From Chaetoderma sp. LZ-2023a (Eukaryota; Mollusca; Caudofoveata; Chaetodermatida; Chaetodermatidae): a DNA stretch of 64,000 nt. The position numbers and the translations under genes are program-made. Within the stretch, counting starts at the first letter, position 1. The number at the start of each line of letters is the position of its first letter. Of this stretch, positions 1 to 12,600 are shown piece after piece. Where the stretch lies: the NCBI GenBank assembly GCA_034401795.1, contig CM067370.1:105689387-105753386 (forward strand), in the 5' to 3' direction. The notes under the pieces are model-generated. The model was not told the origin of the DNA and searched no databases. It was given only the letters and a program-made list of their open reading frames with translations.

Positions 1-759
1 TCGGATACCAGTTAGTTTAAGACGGGGAATTCCTCGGAAATCATTCATCCCGTCTTCACGTAAACCAGTGTGCATCACATTAATTATGGCTTCACTAGGA
101 TTTTTCGCGCTTAACATTTTCTGTTTGAACAAAAGCGTGGCCCTTTTTGCCAGCTCTTTGCCTCTGCTTTGGCACTGAAGGCATTTTCCTGTGACGGAGG
201 CCCACGCGAGGCACTTTCCTCTCGCAACAACAATATTTTCTTTGTGTGTGTGTTAGGGTTATATTAGTTTATATTAAACTACCAAGTGGCTTCGTTGCGG
301 TGCTCTCTTGCGGGGATACCTCTATGGATTCAAGGATCTGTGTGGTACCTCCGGTGAAACCACGTGGAAAGAACACTGGATGGCTCTATGTTTTGTATTA
401 TTGTGCTCATTACTGTCAAACGAGTGACATTGTTTGTATAGTATATAAATTTGTGACTGCTTAATTATTAACATCTTGTCCGTTACTTTAAATTAGAATG
501 GACAGACATACCGGTGACAGGAACAGTCGGGATGAGACCGTGTGGTTCAATCTTGGCGGCAATGGTCGCACCGCCCCACTGGACCATCAGTGTTCCACTG
601 GCTCTAGCAGCCGGTCTTTGTACTTTCCAGAGAGATGCAATACGGAATCCGTAACCCCGAGAACCGCAGCTAACCAACCCTCCTGCACATCGTGCATTTG
701 CGGTGCAATGGAGCAGAGCAACATGGCGGACCAGCGTGTACCCCCGCCAGCTACATATA
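1..759. other. No recognised gene
   Basis: I see no gene here. Positions 500-740 are GC-richer than the surroundings and are open for about 65-90 codons on both strands, but neither translation resembles a family I know. This stretch abuts the truncated end of the Gypsy fossil. Confidence 0.5.
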
Positions 760-3671
760 CTACTTAAACCATCTCCCCATCAGGTAGTAATGGAATGTCC
801 GCAATGCAAACACCAGGGCAAAAGCTTCTTTGTCTCGAGTATGCCAATTCACTTCATGGCCTGAAAGCGCCTTAGAAGCAAACACCACACGTTGCTGCAA
901 ACCAAAACTGTCATGCTGTGACAACACGCAGCCCAGACCAGTATCCGAAGCATCCGTGCTCAGTTCAAACTCTCTTCTCATATCCAGAAACTGCAATAAA
1001 CATTGCGAAGTCAAAGCTTGTTTCAAATCGTTGAAAGCCTCCTCCGGCTCAGTATTCCAAAGAAAATCAGCTTTTCTGTGATAGAGTTCAACGCAGTTGC
1101 TCTAACCTACAGATTGGGAATAAATTCAGAGTAGTACGTACACAATCTGAGAAACTGACATAACCCTTTAGTAGTTGTGGGTGTGTGCTACTCAGATATG
1201 GCACAAACCTTTTCCGGGTCAGGCCGTTTACCAGCTGTTGAGACTAAGTGACCAAGAAGCTTTCTTGCACATATCAATCTTCTCAGAATTCACTGTTAAA
1301 ATCGCTGCATGCAACCGCTCAAATACTCCACGAAAGAGACTAACATGCTGATCAAAATCTTGCCCTCCCACAATAATATCATCCATGTAACTGGACACGC
1401 CTTGTCCAATGTAACTCTCCAAAATGTTCGTCATCAACATCAAGCGGGGGCATTTTTTATGCCAAACAGCATAACTCTGAATTCCCAGTGACCATATTCT
1501 GTGGAAAATGCCGTCTTCTCACGGTCACAAGGAGTTATTGGCACCTGCCAATATCCGCTATACAGGTCCAAGGTCGTAAACAAAGTTGACCCACGCAATG
1601 CCTCCAGACACTCGAAAATCTGAGATTCCGAAACCTGGTTCAATCCTCGAAAATCTGCGCAGAAGCATAGCGAGCCATCACGTTTCGGAGCTAAAAGAAT
1701 TGGAGCTGACCAGGATGATGTGGATTTCTGAATAATGCCCCGAGCCTCCATTTCACCTAACTGTCTCTCACAATTTATACACAACTGGTTTTGTTTGTAA
1801 CATTTGAATGCCAAATGTTATCAAGTGTGTTCTGCTCACCTCATCATCGCAATTTGCAAAAACGTCTCTCAATTCAGCAAGCAAATTTCTAGCAACTGTC
1901 TGTTGTGGAATCGGCAAATCACTAGTCGAAAAGTCTATTTTCACTGGTTCCAAATTGCAGGAATTTTACCTTTTTAGCATCTAAACCAGCTTCCAAAGCA
2001 TCAACAGGAGATATCCTTCCAACAATGGTGCTAGCAAAAAAATTCCATTAACTAAGGTTATCGTTTACAACTAAAATTGGAATTTCGTTCATTAAGTCAT
2101 GTTTTACCAATCCTGTTTCAAAATTTAGACATAGGCGTTCAGCTGAACTGTTTTGTGGCAGAAATTATAAACCTTGTGAATCCTTCGAAAAGTCCTTAGC
2201 AGCCACCACAATTACCGTTTTGCATTTAGCAGGCACAGTACAGTCTTTGATTAAAAGAACTTCAACAGAATTTTATAACAAACCATTAGAGCATTTTTCC
2301 AAAGGAATTATGACATTGTTTATTTTCATATTTTGGTGACGCAAGTCTATGGCAAAGTTATCTGGGAAACTGAGGTTTCTAATCATAAGACTGTGACTCC
2401 GGGAACCGTGCGATTTTCTCCCAAATTGATATCTAACTGGCATTCACGCAAACAATCCATAGAAGAATTATTTGCTACGGAAGGTCTATACGCACTGTTT
2501 TTAGGCTAAGTGAACTTACACCAGGTAATTGGGAACTTACACACGTGACCTCAGCTCCAGTGTTAATTAACCATTGGCAAGACAGCTTTCCAATTTTCCC
2601 CGCAACATACAAGGTTACATCGTTTCCATTAAAATTAGGCGACAGGTTTATACGACCGACTTGAGAAGCCGACGAACTAGCCGCTGTTGATGACTGGCAT
2701 TCCCATGCAAAATGACCCCAGCCCTGGCAGTTCTGACATTGAATATTATGTGACACAATGGATGGAGTCGGATGACCAGTTCCACGCAAACGAGAATAAA
2801 CCCTACTCTTGGCGACCTACAATTATGAGCAAAGTGACCAGGCTGCTGACATGACAAACATATCAAATGAGTCTGTTGAAATTGAGAATCAAGTCCACTT
2901 GGATTAGCATTCCGTAATTCCATTGTTACTGCATTAACATCAGGTTGTTGCAAACCAAACTGCGAGGGAATTGTTAGTCATCAATTTTCATAGCATGTCT
3001 TTCATTTCAGTAACTTCCTGTTTGAGTGAATAATATTTTGCATCGTTATTTGGTACCGACTGAATGTTTAACAGACTGGAGGAATTAACATTAAGTGATA
3101 CCTCCTCGGTTTCCTTAGCCTTATAACTGTCAAAACAGAAAGTTTGTTGTCTGCGAAATCTAGTTGTAACTTACTCGAGATGTTTGGTGCAATACCACAG
3201 AGAAATTGATGTTTAATAATTTCAACACAAGGTGGCGCCAACTCTTGTGCTACATCAACATTGTATGCCTGCCTGTAAAATTTCTCGAGGATCAATGCAA
3301 AAACAGTAAAAGGCTCGCCAGGTTGGCTTTTACGTGACAAAAATAGTTTTTCAGAAGAAAGTACTTTCGTTTTATATTCAGCAAGCAAATCAACTTTAAA
3401 AAAATTCTAATTTACTGTCAGGAAGACAGAGAGCAGCTTTTCCCGCTATACGCCTATTGCCCCAACCTTGTGACGATCCATACGTCTCCAAGCACAAAAT
3501 CCAGGGGTCCAAATCTTCTCCATCATTCCAAACTAATCTGGAATTGCTATGTTTATCCTCCGCCATCATACAACCATAAGTAGGGTTCTTATTAAACTGC
3601 ACTGCCACCAGTGAAACAGAGCAGAAGTAACAAAGAGTAAAGTTAGTATGAGAGCACTCACCCAGTTGCAA
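760..3671 (-). mobile_element. Ty3/Gypsy LTR-retrotransposon fossil, broken
   Basis: Reading leftward on the - strand, the parts appear in Gypsy order. A gag-like region lies at about 3565-2650 and ends in CCHC zinc-knuckle sequence (about 2870-2690). A retropepsin-like protease piece is near 2600-2475, reverse transcriptase at about 1950-1440, and an RNase H piece at about 1026-760. No integrase follows, because the element stops near 760. I could not find a matching pair of LTRs. It is clearly broken, with at least six breaks plus loss of the 3' third, so it is an old copy. The family assignment rests on the RT and zinc-knuckle sequence. Confidence 0.85.
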
Positions 3672-4721
3672 CCGAGCTGATGACTGACTGTGGCTTGAAC
3701 ATCCTCTGTCGATGCTGACGTACCACAGTGTTCCAGAAACGGCTCTCCATGGTCAACTCGCGACCGACACCGAATTCCGTGGCCGAAACGAAGGCTCATA
3801 GGACTGTTCAGAATATATTTGCAGTTGAATCTATTTACACGATGTTTACACATAGAATTACCAATACCAATGCTGAATCAATAAACTAGACAGGATTAAC
3901 CAAATTTTATATCTTCCAAATTAACACTTGTATTTCGGACATTCGCATCCATTCTCCACGAGGATCTCCCAGAATTCCATGCTTTCCTGGTCAAAGTCGT
4001 TTTCCGGTCACCCCGAAATGCGTATCACGGACATGACAGAACAAATATTTATCTTACACCGCTAATGATGGTGATGGAATGAGAAACCTTCTTTTAATTT
4101 ATGTTTTTGTCCCTGTTTATCTACCAGGAGCTTCCAAAAACTTAGTGCGGTGCCGAGCGCAGGTGTCCTGAGAGGGAACATGACTGTAATAAGCTGCATT
4201 GGTGTAGATTGCAGAATGCAAGCTCTATGCAGTAGGCACCTATGAGATTTCTCCCAATTGGACCGAAACTGCCTCCCTTCTGCTTGTTTCTGACTTTGAG
4301 AGCTCATTTTATACTGACTGGCGAGGCAGCGTCAGCGGGCTCAGCCAATCAGATCGCGTGTTGTGTATGAGGTATGGTAGTCAGTAAAATAGTTCATGTC
4401 CTTCACCAGATCATGCACATGCTCTAGCGATGTCTGTGCTCTAATTGGAGCTCAAAATAGTCCGTTTTAATTTTGTACTATCTTCGCCAGATCTAAACCG
4501 ATTTAATTTTTTTTCAGTTTTAAATTCCCCGTCCAATTCTGGTATTAATGCATACCAAAAACAGGGGAAACAGTCACGTATTATGAAAGTGCCGTCATAC
4601 AGGTAACTATATACATAAGCTTCCAGTCTCCACACGCTAACCCCCGAGTGCTGGCGATCTCACGGACTCTACTATTTTGTTCCTCTTTTTACATGACTGT
4701 ACATGCATGCCTTATGCTATA
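3672..4721. other. No recognised gene; possible 5' flank of the Gypsy fossil
   Basis: No gene recognised. By position, part of this could be the untranslated leader or LTR of the Gypsy fossil to its left. No second copy of any segment was found that would confirm an LTR. Short ORFs here have no recognisable similarity. Confidence 0.4.
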
Positions 4722-4776
4722 CAGGGGTGGTGGAGTGTGGGTGGGGTGGGGGTGGGGGAAGTGGGGGGGGGGGGAA
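4722..4776 (+). repeat. G-rich tract with G-quadruplex potential
   Basis: The + strand is a run of G tracts separated by one or two bases, ending in a homopolymer of about 13 G. At least four runs of three or more G lie close together, so quadruplex formation is expected on general grounds. A similar tract opens the related repeat at 6945. Confidence 0.6.
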
Positions 4777-4925
4777 GCGTGGAGCATTCCAGACAGGGCC
4801 GTCCCATACCCAATCATGCTGGGCCAGTCCATACCTGTCCGCACTACACCCTCCCCCCTACCAGTTTGGCACCTGGGCCAAATGATACCGCCCTATGGAT
4901 CGCCAACCACAGGGCATATGCTGGG
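4777..4925 (+). repeat. Dispersed repeat, copy 1 of 2
   Basis: The sequence following the G-rich tract matches 7003-7150 in the same order: GCGTGGAG, then cagac.gggccgt, then caatcatgct.ggcc.gt. The two copies share the G-rich leader. No coding capacity is recognised. It may be a short nonautonomous element. Confidence 0.55.
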
Positions 4926-5762
4926 TGAGAATTATAGACTTCTTGGGTAGGCGCGTAGCCAAGAGGAAAGAGAGTGATGCGTGAGGCGCGTATTCATGAG
5001 AGGCAGGCCCATAGACGTGCGCAAAGAGAGGGGGAGAGAGGCATACTTTTTATTTTTATTTTTGGCCGGGTTTTTATTTGTCCAGGCCTTTTCTATTTTA
5101 TTTTTTTTGTATTCTTGTGCAGTGTGTGCATAGATTTATTAAAAGATAACGAGCTACAACAATAGTGCGAGGAAGTTCTCTTGATGACGGGTAATATTTC
5201 CCCGTCTGAGAATGCCCAGGCTCCTGCACACCGCATTAACAATATAATATAATATATGAAAAATATAATTATTTAAAATAAAAACATGCGAAACGGTATA
5301 TCTTTGTATGTACATAATACTTAAGTGCAGCTCTTTAGTGAGAGTTCGCACGAGTGACTCTCGTCACCCCTTTAATTCGTCCTGCTTTGCAGGAAGAAAA
5401 ACAATAAGAAAAAGAGTTTTATAATAATAAAAAGTGTCAGGCAGCCCTAGCTGTCTGCTGGGATGGCATGACCAAGTTAAGTCTATTTTGCGGTATGCCA
5501 CATCTGTAGGCTACACCGCACATGGTGTGTTTGATAGCATATCCACCACAAGAAAAGATATTGTGAGGCAGAGCTATGTGGTATATAGCTATGCAGGATG
5601 ACCGTGGTCGTCCTATGGCCAAGGTTTCGATTTTACAAAAATAACAAAAAGACTAGGATACATTTATGAAATTAATAATAATATTAATAATGTATAACCG
5701 TCGTCACGATTCCTAACGGTAGCCTAAAACTCCTACTTAATATATTTCAGCCATAGACATAT
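4926..5762. other. No recognised gene
   Basis: AT-rich, with T-rich runs near 5045-5110. I see no gene, RNA or clear repeat. Confidence 0.4.
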
Positions 5763-6857
5763 TTATTTTAAAAGTCCAAAACTGTCCCAGTAGGTTTTGG
5801 CCACACGATCGACTATAACTGTCCATTTCTGGTAAACACAAGTTGCTGAGATATCATGATTTAGCATGGTAGTATTATCAGCCGCTGATGCTGGAATGGT
5901 TGGCGGTGCCTGTGATGAGGGTGTGGTGACCGTGGTGATGCCGAACATGCCTGGTGCTGCGGTGCCATGACTGCTTCGATTACTGCTGGTGTCTCTGACG
6001 GTGAGTGCTGTGCTGATGACCGGTGTGGTGAGCATGGTAGTAACTGAAGCGATGGAGATAGGTACGACGATGCTGGTCTATGATCTGGATTTGATGCGGT
6101 GACTGGTGCATTTTTCCTATGTTTAGCTGCATTCACCAATTGTCCTGCTGGCAGACACGGTATCTTAAATATCTCAATGGAATGTTCTGCTGTGCGTTTC
6201 CTGCCAGCACAAGCTGGTGGCTTTGTGCACCATAGCATTGGGAGAGGTAATGGTTGTGGTAGCAGTGGTCTGTGCGCCATTGTGCTTACCTGTACCAGTC
6301 TTTCAAATTGTACTGTAGCAGATGCGGTGCTAGTTATACTCCCTTGGTGTTCTGGAATGGTAACTGCAGCTGCTGGACGGTGTGAGGTTAACTTCGTTTT
6401 ACTACCTTTCACTTTCTTAGCTGGTGCAGAGGATTTTAATGTTATAACAGTTTTGCGCATGGTATGTTTTACGCGCGCCATTGCTCGTTTTTCCGTAGGA
6501 AGAGTGCGTAACGGTGTCCGTGTTCGTAGTCTAGGAGCAAGAATTGCCCACTCCTCGTGTTCTTGTCCTGGTTCTAAAACAACGATGGCCACGTGCTGCT
6601 TGGACGCTATAGTGTGCAATACTACCATAACGTGCTGCTGTGTAAAGATAATTACACTGGTCGCAGAAGGCTCTTTGACGCAGATGGTTCTGGTTGCAAT
6701 GAAGCTGGAGGTCTGTGTTTCTATTGAATTCCTACTGACAAGGAACGGTACCGCAAGGTGCCCAGGTGCACTGATATCGTCTAGCTGTGGTTTGCGGAGG
6801 GGGAATTAGTCCCTCATCAGAACTTTCCGACACCCTCAGATCGTCTTCAAGGGACAT
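5763..6857 (-). pseudogene. Unrecognised coding-like region, probably decayed
   Basis: On the - strand one frame is open from about 6805 to 5861 (about 315 codons). Its product has a hydrophobic-mixed N-terminal part, a basic middle (KKVKGSKTK at about 6415-6400) and a Pro/Ser/His-rich end. Two other - frames also carry plausible pieces. One begins with ATG at 6857 (MSLEDDLRVSESSDEG) and contains cysteine/histidine spacing faintly like a C2H2 finger (YQCTWAPCG, then LQLHCNQNH) with an in-frame stop between. Another ends at 5763 with KTYWDSFGLLK. Useful-looking sequence split over three frames suggests a decayed gene rather than a working one. The + strand is also open at 6099-6809. I do not recognise the family and assign no function. 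Confidence 0.3.
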
Positions 6858-6944
6858 CATGCCATTATTATATAGCTACACCGCACATCTATTACCTAAC
6901 TGAGTTTTCACCAACTTTTGTTTTAAAATATTTTATGTTACAGT

Positions 6945-7002
6945 TGGGGGAGGGGTGGGGGTGGAGGGGTGGGGGTGGTTGGTGGGGTGTGTGTGTATGT
7001 GA
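6945..7002 (+). repeat. G-rich tract with G-quadruplex potential
   Basis: Closely spaced GGGG/GGGGG runs on the + strand just before the second copy of the dispersed repeat, as at 4722. Confidence 0.6.
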
Positions 7003-7215
7003 GCGTGGAGTATCCCAGACTGGGCCGTTCCAAACCCAGTCATGCTTGGCCGGTCTGTACTCAACAGGGTGGTCTGCGCTACACCACCAAGTGGTACTCC
7101 ATTCACACGCTGCACCATCCCCACTCCAAATGGCATGGCCTCATTCCCACACCGAGTTCGGGCATAACACATCCCGTCCTCCTCACACTCCACTCGTTGT
7201 CTGAAGATCGTCATG
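7003..7215 (+). repeat. Dispersed repeat, copy 2 of 2
   Basis: Same block order as 4777-4925, with additional sequence on the right. A C-rich/CA-rich tract near 7430-7465 lies in the opposite orientation and may mark a further partial copy. Confidence 0.55.
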
Positions 7216-8645
7216 ATTAAGATATGAGAGAGTCTGCTGTTTCAGGAAGGGTGGCTTCCTGCGCTTCCGTCACCACCGTGGCTGATGATGGTTGGGGAGT
7301 CAGCCTGATCACTAGACTCTCGTCTATTCCCGGTGCTGAAGCAATATGACCAAGTACCAACCGTTGATTAATGGGAGATCGTCCTCCCCATCCAAGAAAC
7401 ACTCCATCCACACGCTCTCTCCACCCCAACCCCCCCCCCCCCACACACACACACACACACCCGCCACGTGAGCAATGAGAACAAACAGTAAACATGCAAT
7501 GTCAGATTCACCAAACACCACTTGCCATCTGGCTGAACTATAAAAATTCAAAATGCGCGAACACCAACAAGACATTGGTTATAAGGATTATAATGGAAAT
7601 ACACTCCACGACAACTACAACATAGTCAGCATCCTTCTGTGTCACTCAGCATCCGTATAACAAACTTGCATCTATCCTTTACAACAGACAATGGTAGAAA
7701 CACAGAATCAGAAACGATCTGCACTGCAATAATGTCGTGTGCTAACCAGTTCACTGCACACGGACACCTTTTTATCAACAGACTTGGCATAGTCAGCGTG
7801 GAAAAATGGCTATGGCCCTCCGATATAATCAACATAGCATACAATACAGGACATCCCTACACCAGTTGCCACCCCATACCAGGTCCAGAACAACATTTAC
7901 CGCCATACCCGCACTTTCACCGCAAGCGTGGGGTAACTCTTATATGCAGTGAAATATCAGCCTGACCAACATCATCACTACGCGCCGCAAGGTACATTCC
8001 TCCCCTTGGATGCGCCATCAGCAATACCTATAATAATAAAGTAGTCTATCTCCGTAACGGACTGTAAAAGGAACACTGTGGATCGTGTTGATTTTGATAT
8101 CATCTTAACCTCTCTATCGCGAGCTTGATACAGACATTAAAATCGACTTGATCAATCCAGTGTGATATCAGCATTTACGCAACGTCAGCAAATTCCTGAC
8201 CTCATTTTGTGTGCGACAGATTTGAACAGATTTGAATTTTACGACAAATTCAGAGGGACTATTTTTCTGTTAACTACATGTCATACAGATGTACTATAGG
8301 TTTTATATCATCTCGTTTTACGTGAATTAATATTGTCTTTTATGAAGAGAGTATCGCTCGTGTCCTTTTAAGTTTCAATTCTTTCTACCACCATATTCTG
8401 GTGGAAATCACTACGCCAATGGCTACTCAATGCATACCATAGAGTTATCTATACTGTCAATATAACTACCTCTACAAGTACACATATTGATGCAAGGCAT
8501 CAATGGTAAATAGCGTGCCCGGAGCTTATTATAATTCTGAGAATAAACTCAACTATTTCATGAACAAATGAAATTATATAAAGGCATACAAGCCACTTAT
8601 GACAAAAATATACGCGGACAATAAACACAAAGGAAGGAATATTTC
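7216..8645. other. No recognised gene
   Basis: No gene recognised. It holds a poly-C plus (CA)n tract at about 7430-7460; the remainder is ordinary AT-rich sequence. Confidence 0.4.
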
Positions 8646-8939
8646 TTGCAAAAAGATATGGGCAGTATTAGCTATGGGCTAGGAAAAGCAGCTTATATTT
8701 TTGGTCAGTCTAACAATTTTTCCATCCATCCTTTTTCTCCAGGCCAAACTCCTTTACAGAGAGCGGAACAGACAAAATTAAGAGCAGCCAGTGATGAGAA
8801 AATTGCACTACTGCATCAACAGAGCGTAACAGATCAAATTTTGGTCATTATGTATCAACAACTTGTAAGGATAAAGAAATCAACAGAACTGGCAACCCAG
8901 TCAGTAGAAAATCAGCGCAAGAAGCAGTACAGATCCTGA
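8646..8939 (+). CDS. Hypothetical 97-residue ORF
   Basis: The ORF is open for 97 codons. The product is Gln/Lys/Ser-rich and its second half (about residues 35-90) looks helical, but I recognise no domain. There is no obvious promoter, splice context or neighbouring partner. It could be a fragment of a longer lost gene or chance. Sequence just downstream to about 9270 is also weakly coding-like with stops. Confidence 0.2.
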   Translation: MQKDMGSISYGLGKAAYIFGQSNNFSIHPFSPGQTPLQRAEQTKLRAASDEKIALLHQQSVTDQILVIMYQQLVRIKKSTELATQSVENQRKKQYRS

Positions 8940-9689
8940 CACTCATTCAAACATATTAAAGAAAAACTGTAAAGAATATTTTTAACCTAAATCTTGATAC
9001 CTTCCTAAACAGACGTGAAGAGCTTATTACCCGGAAATATATTGGTGAAATATACACTGCAATGCTACTGAAATGCACAAAGCAAGTATATTTTTGATGC
9101 AATACAGGACCCCGATCTGTACCGACAGATAACTTTTTCAACAAAGTTAAGTGGCCAGGATAGAACCAATACCGTGAACCTAGTTTTCTCCAACGAAAAT
9201 TATATAGTAGAAAACATTCTGACAAGACCCAGTGGGAAACAGCCACAATCGTGATCTGTTTCATTTAGCAATCATATCTATTAAACGATATCTTTACTGG
9301 AAAAAGTGACAAACTATTAAATCAAATATTTTTGCTCGACAAAAAGGCCAAAATCGGCCTCAACCGTTGTAATGATGACGATCTTGTTGACCATATGCAC
9401 AGATGTTAGGGTATTAGCCTGATAAGTCATGTTCTACCAGTACACGCGGCTAATAATAAGGAATATATAGAAATATTTTCACATTACTATAATAAATATT
9501 TGGTGGTAGAATTATTACAATATTTCGCACAGCACGAGAACATAGTGAGTTCTACATGGCCTTATGTTCGAAAACTAGCTAAAGGTATGTAGAGATATTC
9601 TGGTACCGAATATAGTACATTATTGGAATTTGACAATGGTGTGCCACTACTAAATTGCATATGACGAAATTACTGTATAGTAAACATTT
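8940..9689. other. No recognised gene
   Basis: AT-rich with no supported feature. The satellite-like array starts near 9690. Confidence 0.4.
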
Positions 9690-10785
9690 TTAAAACCTTT
9701 GATACTTTATTAGCGTATTCATATACGTATCTAACCATATGGGTGAACTTCTGGGGTCGAACCTATTGCAAACAGTGTGGTACAGAAAATCGTTGATCTG
9801 ACTGAATTTGCGCCAATTTTCGGTATAGAATTGTGTACTATGAAATTACGCTCCTGTAGAATTTTTTTAAATTCGGAATACAACTAGCATATTTCCTATA
9901 AGTATTTGTGGGTGAAATTCTGGGGGTGAACGTATTGCAATGAAAACCATGAATTATCCTAAGCTTGAGCGTATTTACGTTTGAAATTTTTAAATCTCAC
10001 TACGTCGTAAGCTTATGCCTATACCTATCTAAACATATGGGTGATATTCTGGGCCGAACCCATTATGAGTGATATGTCAGGACATATCGACACCTATCTG
10101 AATGTGGTGAATGTGAACCAACCATATTACAATGGGGCCATATGGCGAATATGTAACTACATATTACCAAATTACTTGATGGTAGAATCGTGCAAAAGCA
10201 GTAGTACATATTCAGTTATATACAGCTATATGTAAAAAAAATGATTACAAACCGAGAACTGAGATTCTAATACTGAATATAGTAAATTGTTGGCATTTGA
10301 CAACTGTCCGTGGCTACTAAATTGAATATTACGAAATTACTACGTGGTAGAAATCTCAAGATTCATTAGCGTATTCATATCCCTATCTAACCGTATGGGT
10401 GAAATTATGTAGCCACACATATTGCAGACGGTAGGGTATTGAAAACCACAGATCTGCCAACATTGGAACAAATTTATGCGATGAAATCGCATACTACGAA
10501 AATACTTCACGTTCGAATTCTTTTAAATTCCCAATGTAACTAGCATATTCAAACTCCTATACGTCTATGTGAGCGAAGTTCTGGAACCGACCATATTACA
10601 CGCACCGAAAACCACGAATACATCATCATTTAAGATAAATTTTGCGTAGTAAAATTACTTCATCTAGAATTTGTTAGATTCGAAATATAACTAGCTTATT
10701 AAAGCTCAAGTCTATGTGGGGTAAATTATGGGGCTGAACATACTACAGACAATAGGGCACTGAAAACTTATGGTGGTTTATTAAT
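9690..10785 (+). repeat. Degenerate satellite array, block 1
   Basis: A unit of roughly 175-180 bp recurs. Its best-kept phrase is a variant of CTATCTAACCATATGGGTGA followed by attctggggccgaac. Occurrences begin near 9727, 9897, 10022, 10382, 10556 and 10706. Units are diverged. The last 850 bp are duplicated as block 2 at 11572-12440. Confidence 0.75.
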
Positions 10786-10789
10786 ACAA

Positions 10790-11173
10790 CGAACCATTCC
10801 AGTTTAGCTATGCCCTGCCCATCTCTAGTTAAACTCCACCCATACCACTCTCGAGTTGGGATCGATGGATTTCTGAACTACTAGACGATAAATTTCAAGA
10901 AAACTATACAGGTAAGCCGTGGAATATTTTGACACTAAATTGACTGGGTCCTGCTGTTGCCTATGGCAGCAACAGCGGCCAGTCAAATTACTTTCAAAAT
11001 ATTCAACAGCATTTTGTATTAAATAACAAAAACATAGAATTCGTAAGCATTTAAGATGGACTAAATCGAGTCAGTCATGACGTCATTATTATGACGTTAT
11101 CCTACTCGTCACTTAATTAATTACGACGTCATATGACGTAATATGATGGATAGACAACCTGAAAAGGCCCATT
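10790..11173 (+). mobile_element. TIR/hairpin MITE (family M), copy A
   Basis: It opens with a diverged terminal repeat (AACCATTCCAGTTT), then the family block around tctagctaa.ctccaccc, the donor-like CAGGTAAG at about 10908, and an internal hairpin whose arms carry gaatattttga.actaaattgactgg and its complement. A TGACGTCA site lies at 11078-11085. The end (AACCTGAAAAGGCCCATT) is a diverged complement of the start. It has no coding capacity. A second copy of this plus the following spacer is at 13826-14375. Confidence 0.7.
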
Positions 11174-11397
11174 AGCAAGTGGTATTAATTACCCTCGCTC
11201 CGTCAGAGGATGAGTGTATTGTATTCGGGTCTATGTGCGTTCGGGATGGCAAGGGTCTACAATCTATGATTGGCCTTGTTAAAATATGTGACCTATAAAT
11301 ACGGGTGCTCTCTTAATACAAGTGGTCCATATTGTGTGGACCACGCATTAATAAGTGGTATTAGCCCTGTAATGCTCAATTTGCTCATGCCAATTTC

Positions 11398-11571
11398 AAT
11401 TTCATTTCCATTTCTAGGTATGCCACGCCTATTTCTAGCTAAGCTCCACCCCTTTTTGCGTGTTGGAATCGATGTCTATATATACGCTGAATAATGAATT
11501 CCCAGACTTCCAATTCCAAGGTAACTATACAGGTAAGTTGATGACTATTTTGAAAATAATTTGACTGGGTG
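11398..11571 (+). mobile_element. MITE family M, copy B, right half lost
   Basis: The left half of the family, with CAGGTAAG near 11530 and the left hairpin arm, ends abruptly at ttgactgggt. It is joined directly to satellite sequence. Compare the fuller copy at 14376-14800. Confidence 0.65.
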
Positions 11572-12600
11572 CAACGAAAACCATGAATCGGCCTAAATTT
11601 GAGCCGAAATTATTTCATGGTAGATAGTTTTAAATCTCACTACTCCGTAAGCGTATGCCTAGACCTATCTAAACATATGGGTGACATTCTGGGGCCGAAC
11701 CCATTATGAGCGATATGCCAGGACATACTGACACCTATCTGAATGTGGTGAATGTGGACCAACCATATTATAATGGGGTCATACGGCGAATTTGTAACTA
11801 CCTACGATGAGATTACTTGATGGTAGAATTGTGCAAAAGCACTAGCTCATATTGAGTTATATACATCCATATATAAAAAAAGTATTACAAATCGAGAACA
11901 AACATTCTGATACCGAATATATTAAATTGTTGGCATTTGACAACTGTCCGTGGCTACTAAATTGAATATTACGAAATTACTACGTGGTAGAAAACTCAAG
12001 ATTCATTAGCGTGTTCATATCGCTATCTAACCATATCGGTGAAATTATGTGGCCAAACCTATTGCAGACAGGTAATAGTAGGGCATTGAAAACCCGCATA
12101 TCTGCCAAAATTGAAATGAATTTACGCGATGAAATCGTATACTACGAAATTACTTCACGGTTGAATGTTTTTCAATTCCCAATATAACTATCGTATTCAA
12201 ATCCCTCTACGTCTATGTGAGCGAATTTCTGGAGTCGACCATATTACATACAGACAGTAGGGCACCGAAAAGCCAGAAAAACCCAACATTTAAGTCAATT
12301 TTTGCCTAATAAAATTATTTCATCTAGAATGTGTTAGATTCGGAATATACCTAGTATATTAAGGCTCAGGTCTATGTAGGTGAAATTATGGGGCTAAACA
12401 TACTACAGACAATATGGCACTGAAAACTGTGAATCACCGGAGATTTAGCAAATTTTCGGTATGAAATTGTGCACTACGAAATTACTTCATGGTAAAAAAA
12501 ATTTTACGCTCAATCCATTACTTCACTAGCGTATTGATATACCTATCTAACTATATGGTTGAAATTCTGTGGCCGAATTTCCTGTAGACGTTCTTAACTT
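11572..12600 (+). repeat. Degenerate satellite array, block 2
   Basis: Same monomers as block 1. The first 860 bp follow 9940-10785 in order, including the phrase gccgaacccattatgag (10054 and 11694) and the following monomers. This shows a higher-order duplication rather than independent expansion. Confidence 0.75.

Noticed and set aside
3850-4320. LTR of the Gypsy fossil
   Set aside because: Position is right for a 5' LTR but no second copy was found in the window, so an LTR cannot be claimed.
4648-4950. Three overlapping + strand ORFs of 60-100 codons
   Set aside because: Produced by the G-rich tract and repeat; all frames are open and none resembles a protein family.
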